Source of the DNA: Roseiarcus sp.
Lineage (GTDB): Bacteria; Pseudomonadota; Alphaproteobacteria; Rhizobiales; Beijerinckiaceae
NCBI GenBank assembly: GCA_030153205.1
Contig: JASLHV010000394.1
Location: 1-5,927, forward strand
Length of the DNA stretch: 5,927 nucleotides
Reading direction: 5' to 3'
Position numbers and translations under genes: made by a program. Of the stretch, positions 1-5,144 are shown one piece after another (within the stretch, counting starts at the first letter, position 1; each line of letters starts with the position of its first letter). The notes beneath the pieces were generated by a model. That model worked only from the letters and a program-made list of their open reading frames with translations, did no database searches and had not been told where the DNA came from.

Positions 1-557
1 TCGAGCGCGTCAAAGCCATGCGCAACCATTTGGGGGATGGTTTCCCGCTCATGGCGGACGCCAATATGAAATGGTCGGTCGATGACGCCATCCGCGCCGC
101 GCGCGCCCTACAGCCTTTCGATCTAACCTGGCTGGAGGAGCCGACCCAGCCGGAAGATCCGGAAGGACACGCGCGCATTGTCCGCGAGGGCGGATTGCCG
201 GTCGCCGCAGGTGAAAATCTTCGTACGCTTGCCGAGTTCAAACATTACATCGTCTGCGGCGGCGTCACTTTTCCGGAGCCGGACGTGACCAATTGCGGCG
301 GCGTGACCGCCTTCATGAAAATCGCTCACCTCGCCGAGGCGTTCAATCTACCGGTCACAAGCCATGGCGCTCACGACGTGACCGTACATCTTTTGGCTGC
401 TTGTCCCAATCGAAGCTATCTCGAAGCGCATGGCTTTGGTCTCGATCGCTACATTGCAGAGCCGTTGAAAATCGAAGACGGCTACGCCTATGCGCCCAGC
501 CGCCCAGGTCACGGCATTATTTTCGACTGGAAGGGCCTTGACGCCATTCGCGCCTAG
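1..557 (+). CDS. Enolase-superfamily enzyme, mandelate racemase subgroup (5'-truncated)
   Basis: The C-terminal (beta/alpha)8-barrel part of a mandelate racemase/muconate lactonizing-type enzyme. The first complete codon is at 3 and the stop is TAG at 555-557; the N-terminus and the KxK catalytic lysines lie outside the window. Counting from the internal Met at 18, the Mg2+ ligands are D14 (MADAN), E40 (LEEP) and E66 (AGEN). The general acid/base dyad is D89 (PDVTN) and H116 (SHGAHD), and E136 (YLEAHG) matches the transition-state glutamate. The intervals between these residues equal those of mandelate racemase (D195, E221, E247, D270, H297, E317). Members abstract a proton alpha to a carboxylate to give racemisation or dehydration. 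Many sugar-acid dehydratases share this residue set, so a dehydratase is as likely as a racemase. A GMC dehydrogenase follows after 49 bp, which suggests a common catabolic operon. Family assignment is firm; the substrate is unknown. Confidence 0.92.
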   Translation, partial: ERVKAMRNHLGDGFPLMADANMKWSVDDAIRAARALQPFDLTWLEEPTQPEDPEGHARIVREGGLPVAAGENLRTLAEFKHYIVCGGVTFPEPDVTNCGGVTAFMKIAHLAEAFNLPVTSHGAHDVTVHLLAACPNRSYLEAHGFGLDRYIAEPLKIEDGYAYAPSRPGHGIIFDWKGLDAIRA

Positions 558-606
558 AGCCGAAAAGGTCGCCGCCCAGCCAGGATAACGAACGAGCAGC
601 GAGGCG

Positions 607-2226
607 ATGACCGAAACATTCGATTACATCGTCATCGGCGGGGGCTCGTCAGGATGTGTCGCTGCGGCCAGGCTGGTCACGGAAAAACGCGCGCGCGTCC
701 TTATCCTGGAAGCAGGCCATTCTCACCGCCATCCCTTGCTGGATATGCCGCCGGGCATCTTCAAGATGATCAACGGCAGCAAGTTCATGACTTACCACAC
801 GACCGTTCCGCAGGAGCATTTGAACGGTCGCGCGCATGACATCCCGCAAGGCAATGTGCTAGGCGGCGGTTCTTCGGTCAACGCACAGGTTTATATGCGC
901 GGCCGTCCCGCCGATTACGACGAATGGCAGGACGTTTTGCGCGGCGAGAACGACAATCCGGGCTGGGCTTGGAAAGACGTACTGCCGCACTTTCGCGCTA
1001 TGGAGGACAATAATCGCCTTCACGACGAACACCATGGCGCCGACGGCCCGCTACTCGTCTCCGATCCCGGCTATATCGACGATGTCTCGCGATGGTTCGT
1101 CCAAAGCGTGCAGGCGCTCGGCGAGCCTTTCAATCACGATTTCAATGGACCGGGCCAGCGCGGCGTTGGCTTTTATCAATTCATGAATCGGCGCGGCAAG
1201 CGCTCGAGCGCGGCTTACGCCTTTCTGGCGCCGCTCGAGAACGATCCGAACCTGACGATACGTCTAAATTCAGCCGTCCGCCGCATCGATATCGAGAACG
1301 GCCGGGCCGTCGGCGTGACGTACCAGGACTCGAACGGCGCCGAGCGACGCGCTGTCGTGGAGGGCGAAGTCATTGTCGCGGCTGGCTCGCTCGTGACGCC
1401 GAAATTGCTGATGCTTTCCGGCCTCGGGCCGGCGGATCATTTGAAATCGCATGGGATTCCCTGTCGCGTCGATCTGCCTGGGGTCGGCGAGAATTTGATC
1501 GATCACCCCGAAGTTCCGATCATCGCGATGGCGAACGGACCTTACGGCTATTATCGCCAGGGCGTCGGCTGGCGCATGCTGCTCAACGGCTTGCATTTCA
1601 AACTATTCGGGGCCGGGCGGATCACCAGCGCGGGCGTCGAGGCCGGCGCCTTCGTCAATCCCGTCGACCGCGCCGCCGCGCCGACAATCCAGGCCTTTTG
1701 CGTGCCGATCGTCTATTTGGATCGCGATACACTCGGCCTCGTCGAGGATACGTACGGCGTCACGGTGACAACGGTTGTCGTCAAGCCAAAGTCACGCGGC
1801 TTCGTCCGATTGCGCTCGGCCGACCCGAAGGCGCCGCCGCTCGTCTCGCCGCACCTCCTGAAGGACCCGGCTGACCTACAGACGATGATCGAAGGACAGC
1901 GCTTCTTCCTCCGCGCGTTTCAGACAAGCCCGCTCAAAGAACGCATCGCGCGCATCGGCATTCCCGATCCGAACGACCTCAGCGACGAAGCGCTGGCGTC
2001 GCATTGCCGCAAGTTCGTGAAGACAAACTACCATCCCGCCGGAACTTGCCGCATGGGGGCAGGGGACGACCCGATGGCGGTGCTGGATTCGTGCATGCGC
2101 GTGCGCGGCGTCGAGCGGCTGCGGATATGCGACCTCTCCGCCATGCCAAACATCAGCGCCGGCAACACCAACGCGCCAGCGATGATGCTGGGCAGCCGCT
2201 GCGCGGAGTTGATCACACGAAGCTAA
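607..2226 (+). CDS. GMC-family FAD-dependent oxidoreductase (choline/alcohol dehydrogenase-like)
   Basis: A complete 539-residue glucose-methanol-choline oxidoreductase, of usual length for the bacterial choline/alcohol dehydrogenase-like branch. The N-terminal FAD-binding Rossmann motif GGGSSG is at residues 11-16, with the ribose-binding acidic residue E35 in LILEAG. GMC signature 1 starts near residue 82 (GNVLGGGSSVN) and signature 2 is at 260-274 (GSLVTPKLLMLSGLG). The active-site His is H476 in NYHPAGTCRMG and its partner is N520 in AGNTNAP, a His-Asn pair as in choline dehydrogenase/oxidase. The position that carries the FAD-linked His in choline oxidase is V91 here, so FAD is probably bound non-covalently. 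There is no signal peptide or membrane segment, so it is likely cytoplasmic and passes electrons to an unknown acceptor. A GAGG at 601-604 sits close to the ATG and is a modest ribosome site. The gene follows the enolase-superfamily gene on the same strand. It probably oxidises an alcohol or polyol; the substrate is not identifiable. Confidence 0.95.
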   Translation: MTETFDYIVIGGGSSGCVAAARLVTEKRARVLILEAGHSHRHPLLDMPPGIFKMINGSKFMTYHTTVPQEHLNGRAHDIPQGNVLGGGSSVNAQVYMRGRPADYDEWQDVLRGENDNPGWAWKDVLPHFRAMEDNNRLHDEHHGADGPLLVSDPGYIDDVSRWFVQSVQALGEPFNHDFNGPGQRGVGFYQFMNRRGKRSSAAYAFLAPLENDPNLTIRLNSAVRRIDIENGRAVGVTYQDSNGAERRAVVEGEVIVAAGSLVTPKLLMLSGLGPADHLKSHGIPCRVDLPGVGENLIDHPEVPIIAMANGPYGYYRQGVGWRMLLNGLHFKLFGAGRITSAGVEAGAFVNPVDRAAAPTIQAFCVPIVYLDRDTLGLVEDTYGVTVTTVVVKPKSRGFVRLRSADPKAPPLVSPHLLKDPADLQTMIEGQRFFLRAFQTSPLKERIARIGIPDPNDLSDEALASHCRKFVKTNYHPAGTCRMGAGDDPMAVLDSCMRVRGVERLRICDLSAMPNISAGNTNAPAMMLGSRCAELITRS

Positions 2227-2329
2227 GACCGGCTTGCATGGGGCACGGAGACGCCGCGCCGCAATGCCGCCGTGGAGCCGAAAAGAAATAGCGCCTCGGC
2301 TGCAGTTCCTGGCTCACGAGTAGCACAAG

Positions 2330-3544
2330 TCAGCTCGCCATCGCCTTGCGCAGATTCTCGCTGACCTTGTCGAGGAACCCGGTCGTCGAAAGCCACTTCT
2401 GCTCGGGACCGACCAGCAAGGCGAGGTCCTTGGTCATGAAACCAGCCTCGACCGTATCGACGCAAACCTTCTCCAAAGTCGAAGCGAATTTCGACAAAGC
2501 GTCATTCCCGTCGAGCTTGGCGCGATGCGTGAGGCCGCGCGTCCAGGCGAAAATCGACGCGATCGAATTGGTCGACGTATCGCGTCCTTTTTGATGTTCG
2601 CGGTAGTGTCGCGTCACGGTGCCATGCGCGGCCTCCGCCTCGACGACTTGGCCGTCCGGCGTCATCAGCACACTGGTCATCAGCCCAAGCGAGCCGAAGC
2701 CTTGCGCCACAGTGTCTGACTGTACGTCGCCATCGTAATTCTTGCAGGCCCAGACATAGCCGCCCGACCATTTCAGTGCGGCGGCCACCATGTCGTCGAT
2801 CAGGCGGTGCTCGTAGGTGATGCCGGCGGTCGCGAATTTCGCCTTGAATTCGCTCTCGTACGTCTCCTGGAAAATATCCTTGAAACGTCCGTCATAGGCC
2901 TTGAGGATCGTGTTCTTGGTCGAAAGATAGACCGGATATTTGCGGATCAAACCATAGTTGAGCGAAGCGCGCGCGAAATCCCGGATCGATTCATCGAGAT
3001 TGTACATGCTCAAGGCGACGCCGGCGCCGGGGAATTTGAAGACTTCCTTCTCGATCACCTTTCCGTCATCGCCTTCGAACTTGATCGTCAGACGGCCTTT
3101 GCCGGGCACTTTGAAATCGGTGGCGCGGTATTGGTCACCATAGGCGTGACGGCCGATGACAATCGGCTGCGTCCAGCTCGGCACCAGGCGCGGCACGTTC
3201 TTACAGATGATCGGCTCGCGGAAAATGACGCCGCCGAGAATGTTGCGGATCGTCCCGTTCGGGCTCTTCCACATTTCCTTCAGATTGAACTCTTTGACGC
3301 GCGCTTCGTCGGGCGTGATCGTGGCGCATTTGACGCCGACGCCGCAGGCTTTGATCGCCTCCGCGGCGTCGACGGTCACCCGATCATTGGTCGCGTCGCG
3401 GTGTTCGACGCCGAGATCGAAATATTGCAGGTCGATGTCGAGATAGGGATGGATCAGCTTGTCGCGGATCAACGACCAGATGATTCGCGTCATCTCGTCG
3501 CCGTCGAGTTCGACAACCGGGTTCTTGACCTTAATCTTGTCCAT
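2330..3544 (-). CDS. icd: NADP-dependent isocitrate dehydrogenase (eukaryote-like homodimeric type)
   Basis: A complete 404-residue enzyme that converts isocitrate to 2-oxoglutarate with NADP+ in the cytoplasmic TCA cycle. It resembles human IDH1 almost end to end and not the E. coli Icd type. Visible residues include S94 and R100 in the substrate loop KSPNGTIRN, R109, R132 in GRHAYGDQYR, Y139, K210 in YLSTKNT, and metal ligands D250, D273 and D277 (LIDD and NYDGDVQSD). The NADP-binding segment HGTVTRHY is at about 307-314. Every key residue is present. The start is the ATG at 3544-3542, giving MDKIKVKNPVVELDGDEMTR, which matches the usual N-terminus. The frame stays open upstream to 3787, but that 81-residue extension is low-complexity, resembles no part of the family and would overlap the divergent gene. 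The gene is convergent with the GMC gene (103 bp apart) and has its own candidate promoter. Confidence 0.98.
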   Translation of the reverse strand: MDKIKVKNPVVELDGDEMTRIIWSLIRDKLIHPYLDIDLQYFDLGVEHRDATNDRVTVDAAEAIKACGVGVKCATITPDEARVKEFNLKEMWKSPNGTIRNILGGVIFREPIICKNVPRLVPSWTQPIVIGRHAYGDQYRATDFKVPGKGRLTIKFEGDDGKVIEKEVFKFPGAGVALSMYNLDESIRDFARASLNYGLIRKYPVYLSTKNTILKAYDGRFKDIFQETYESEFKAKFATAGITYEHRLIDDMVAAALKWSGGYVWACKNYDGDVQSDTVAQGFGSLGLMTSVLMTPDGQVVEAEAAHGTVTRHYREHQKGRDTSTNSIASIFAWTRGLTHRAKLDGNDALSKFASTLEKVCVDTVEAGFMTKDLALLVGPEQKWLSTTGFLDKVSENLRKAMAS

Positions 3545-3587
3545 CGGGGATTCTCGCCCTTTCTGCATCGCCTCACGCGGCCGGCGC

Positions 3588-3615
3588 GCTATAACACCGG
3601 CAAACGACGAGGCAA
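3588..3615 (-). promoter_or_regulatory. Candidate sigma-70-type promoter of icd
   Basis: On the - strand, TTGCCT (3615-3610) is separated by 16 bp from TATAGC (3593-3588), preceded by the T-G of a partly extended -10. Transcription would begin near 3581, giving a leader of about 37 nt before the icd start codon at 3544. The region between icd and the divergent small membrane-protein gene has no other coding support. Box matches are moderate and the region is GC-rich, so this is an inference from position and consensus only. Confidence 0.35.
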
Positions 3616-3646
3616 AGCCGGCGCCATTGTCGCATCGTTCGTTGAC

Positions 3647-3671
3647 GGAATCGCCAGCCCCGCCTAGCGTT
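3647..3671 (+). promoter_or_regulatory. Candidate EcfG-type (general stress) promoter for the GlsB/YeaQ-like gene
   Basis: GGAAT at 3647-3651 and CGTT at 3668-3671 are separated by 16 bp. Alphaproteobacterial EcfG sigma factors of the PhyR-NepR pathway recognise roughly GGAAC-N16/17-CGTT, so eight of the nine box positions match. Transcription from here would leave a leader of about 50 nt before the ATG at 3731. The downstream gene belongs to a stress-response membrane protein family, which fits. The same stretch can also be read as a weak sigma-70 promoter, TTGACG (3642-3647), 17 bp, TAGCGT (3665-3670). The two readings overlap and the sequence alone does not decide between them. Confidence 0.4.
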
Positions 3672-3730
3672 CGCTCCATGCGCTCATTAAGCGCAGAGCG
3701 CGTCAGGGGCGTCTTCGGGGATTTCGACCC

Positions 3731-3976
3731 ATGGCTATTATCGTCTGGCTGATCGTTGGCGGCATCGCTGGTTGGCTGGCCGGTCACCTCGTGAGAGGCG
3801 CCGGCTTTGGCCTTTTCGGCAATATCGTCCTCGGCATTATCGGCTCGCTTGTCGCTGGCTTTCTCCTGCCTCGGATGGGCGTCTTTATCGGCGGGGGCCT
3901 TATCGCCGAAATCATCGACGCCGCGATCGGCGCTGTCATCGTATTGGCGATCGTTTCCCTCATCCGCCGCAGGTGA
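3731..3976 (+). CDS. GlsB/YeaQ/YmgE-family small stress-response membrane protein
   Basis: A complete 81-residue, very hydrophobic protein of the transglycosylase-associated (Pfam Transgly_assoc) family, usual length about 80-90. Three membrane helices are evident: residues about 2-20, 28-47 and 57-78. The family's Gly-rich core GNIVLGIIGSLVAGFL occupies residues 30-45, and the C-terminus ends in the basic cluster RRR, expected to stay cytoplasmic. Homologues are induced by envelope, acid or general stress in several bacteria, but the molecular role is not established; the 'transglycosylase' name is historical. The start ATG at 3731 has GGGGA at 3717-3721 upstream with 9 bp spacing. The gene is divergent from icd and convergent with the oxidoreductase gene, leaving only 21 bp between the two stop codons, so it is probably monocistronic. 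A candidate EcfG promoter lies upstream. Confidence 0.9.
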   Translation: MAIIVWLIVGGIAGWLAGHLVRGAGFGLFGNIVLGIIGSLVAGFLLPRMGVFIGGGLIAEIIDAAIGAVIVLAIVSLIRRR

Positions 3977-3997
3977 TGGCCGCAGAGAGAGCTACTC

Positions 3998-4606
3998 TCA
4001 ATACCCGACCGTGAAGCGCCGCCGCGAATGAGCCGGCTTCTCCAGCTCGTCGACAAAGGCGATGGCGTAATCCTCGGCCGAGATGTTGCTGCCTTTGGCG
4101 TGGGTCAGCAGTTGATCGCCGCCAAGGCGGAATTTTCCGGTGCGCTCGCCGGGCGCGATCACGGCTGAGGGCGAGAGGAAAGTCCAATCGAGCGTCGGCT
4201 CTTTGCGCAGAAGGTCGAGAAAATCGCCGCCCGCCGCAGCCTCGGCCTTGTAGATGGCGGGGAACTCGGGCGTATCGATCAGCTTCTTGCCGGGCGCGAC
4301 TTCCAAACTGCCGGCGCCGCCGACGACCAGATAGCGTTTCACGCCTGAGGCCTTGGCTGCGCTGATCAGCTTCTTCGCGTCGCTTTGGGCGAAATGCACG
4401 GCGCTGATCGCGACGTCATGACCCTTCAACAGGGCCGTGAGGCCCGCTTCGTCGAAAACGTCGCCTTTTGCAGCCGTCACCTTGGGCAGCGCCGGAACTT
4501 TTTCTGCATGACGGACAATGGCCGTCACCTCATGGCCGCGGCGGATGAGTTCGGCAAGGAGGCGGGAGCCGATCATCCCGGTGGCGCCGATCAAAGCGAC
4601 TTTCAT
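3998..4606 (-). CDS. NAD(P)-binding oxidoreductase, COG2910/YwnB-like atypical SDR
   Basis: A complete 202-residue single-domain Rossmann protein. The dinucleotide-binding motif GATGMIG is at residues 7-13, at the end of the first beta strand (MKVALIGATG). R32 at the end of strand two suggests NADP(H) preference. The segments VVGGAGSLEV (95-104), WTFLSPSAVI (141-150), PGERTGKFRLG (152-162) and ISAEDYAIAFVDELE (175-189) are typical of the group annotated as putative NADH-flavin reductase or NAD(P)-dependent oxidoreductase. The classic SDR YxxxK dyad is not evident. The true substrate is unknown; quinones, flavins or aldehydes are possible from its regulator context. The ATG at 4606 was chosen because it has GGAG 6 nt upstream and begins the first beta strand; an upstream ATG at 4675 would add 23 unrelated residues. 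It is divergent from an HxlR regulator, the usual layout for a regulator and its target. Confidence 0.92.
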   Translation of the reverse strand: MKVALIGATGMIGSRLLAELIRRGHEVTAIVRHAEKVPALPKVTAAKGDVFDEAGLTALLKGHDVAISAVHFAQSDAKKLISAAKASGVKRYLVVGGAGSLEVAPGKKLIDTPEFPAIYKAEAAAGGDFLDLLRKEPTLDWTFLSPSAVIAPGERTGKFRLGGDQLLTHAKGSNISAEDYAIAFVDELEKPAHSRRRFTVGY

Positions 4607-4612
4607 ATTGTT

Positions 4613-4616
4613 CTCC
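4613..4616 (-). promoter_or_regulatory. Shine-Dalgarno deciding the oxidoreductase start
   Basis: On the - strand GGAG (4616-4613) stands 6 nt before the ATG at 4606. This favours that codon over the in-frame ATG at 4675, which lies upstream of the candidate promoter. Confidence 0.75.
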
Positions 4617-4622
4617 AATCCG

Positions 4623-4641
4623 TGGTATGGAATATATACTA
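4623..4641. promoter_or_regulatory. Candidate HxlR-family operator (imperfect inverted repeat)
   Basis: TGGTAT (4623-4628), a 7-bp spacer, then ATACTA (4636-4641). The half-sites are complementary at five of six positions. Characterised HxlR/DUF24 regulators of the YodB/CatR group bind short inverted repeats with a 7-bp spacer of the form TACT-N7-AGTA, so the geometry matches although the half-site differs. The repeat lies between the oxidoreductase and the HxlR-type gene, overlapping the best -10 box of the oxidoreductase. It also holds a TATACT (4635-4640) on the + strand, so one site could act on both directions. No binding data; this is inferred from symmetry and location. Confidence 0.4.
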
Positions 4642-4659
4642 GATGTCGAAAAGATATAA
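4631..4659 (-). promoter_or_regulatory. Candidate promoter of the oxidoreductase gene
   Basis: On the - strand, TTATAT (4659-4654) and TATATT (4636-4631) are separated by 17 bp. The -10 box matches consensus at five of six positions; the -35 is weak, as expected for a regulated promoter. The start of transcription would fall near 4624, leaving an 18-nt leader that contains the GGAG ribosome site. The intergenic region is strikingly AT-rich compared with the flanking genes. Confidence 0.4.
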
Positions 4660-4720
4660 GCTGTAAAGAAGGCACCTTGCAGTCATTAGGTTACCACCAT
4701 GAAACCTCCGGAATCGCGCG

Positions 4721-5083
4721 ATGAATACTCCGAATCCGTATGATGCGGATTGTCCGACGCGGATGATCCTTGATCGCATCGGCGACAAATGGGCGGTCCT
4801 CGTTCTCGGGCTGCTCGAAGAAGAGCCGGTGCGTTTCAATCAATTACGGCGCAATATCGCGGGCTTGTCGCAGAAGATGCTGTCGCAGACGCTAAAGAGC
4901 CTTGAGCGCGACGGATTGGTGGAGCGCCGCGCTTTTGCGACTGTGCCGGTGACAGTGGAATATTCGATCACGCCGCTCGGCCGTACCCTTGGCGCGACAT
5001 TGGAATCGTTGCGCCTCTGGGCCGAGACGCATATCGCCGACGTTTTGGCGGCGCAAAAACGTTATGATGGGCGAGCAGGGTAG
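4721..5083 (+). CDS. HxlR-family (DUF24) winged-helix transcriptional regulator
   Basis: A complete 120-residue regulator of usual HxlR length. The N-terminus has the family's conserved Cys, C11 in DADCPTRMILDRIGDKWAVLVL-type context (C11, P12, then GDKW at 21-24). The winged helix follows: RFNQLRR at 38-44, recognition helix about 50-63 (SQKMLSQTLKSLERDG at 50-65), wing and strands about 68-83 ending in YSITPLGRTL. The C-terminal helix 91-114 is the likely dimerisation helix. In YodB- and HypR-type members the equivalent Cys senses quinones, diamide or other electrophiles by thiol modification. C11 is the only Cys in this protein, so an intersubunit disulfide or S-alkylation is the plausible switch. 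It is divergent from the NAD(P)-binding oxidoreductase, its probable target. The ATG at 4721 has only a weak CGGA at 4709-4712. Family firm; ligand and target inferred. Confidence 0.95.
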   Translation: MNTPNPYDADCPTRMILDRIGDKWAVLVLGLLEEEPVRFNQLRRNIAGLSQKMLSQTLKSLERDGLVERRAFATVPVTVEYSITPLGRTLGATLESLRLWAETHIADVLAAQKRYDGRAG

Positions 5084-5132
5084 GGAAGCGTCCCGTAATC
5101 TTTTCCGTCTGTGGCGCGGCGTTCTCGCTGCC

Positions 5133-5139
5133 GGGGAGG
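5133..5139 (+). promoter_or_regulatory. Strong Shine-Dalgarno of the DUF3829 gene
   Basis: GGGGAGG ends 5 nt before the ATG at 5145. It is the best ribosome-binding match in the window and fixes this start, which directly begins a signal peptide. Confidence 0.8.
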
Positions 5140-5144
5140 CTGAG

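Noticed and set aside
2227..2329. Possible bidirectional terminator between the GMC gene and icd: AGCCGA (2276-2281), 14-nt loop, TCGGCT (2296-2301).
   Set aside because: The stem is only 6 bp, the loop is long, and no T-run follows on either strand. Nothing else is seen in this gap.
3580..3624. GCCGGCGC occurring twice (3580-3587 and 3617-3624), flanking the candidate icd promoter.
   Set aside because: Short GC-rich words recur by chance at this base composition; no further symmetry supports a binding site.
2807..3667. A 286-codon open frame on the + strand opposite icd.
   Set aside because: It lies almost wholly antisense to an unmistakable icd gene, has no family resemblance, and reflects the strong third-position G/C bias of icd.
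3545..3787. An 81-residue N-terminal extension of icd in the same frame.
   Set aside because: The IDH fold starts at MDKIKVKNPVVELDGDEM; the extension is low-complexity and overlaps the divergent small gene and both candidate promoters.
3985..3999. GAGAG-N5-CTCTC hairpin between the convergent stop codons of the GlsB-like gene and the oxidoreductase.
   Set aside because: A 5-bp stem without a T-run that overlaps a stop codon; too weak to call a terminator.
5083..5104. GGGA-AGCG-TCCC hairpin followed by ATCTTTT after the HxlR gene.
   Set aside because: The stem has only 4 bp and the T-run is short and displaced by about 6 nt. It might weaken read-through but is not a supportable terminator.
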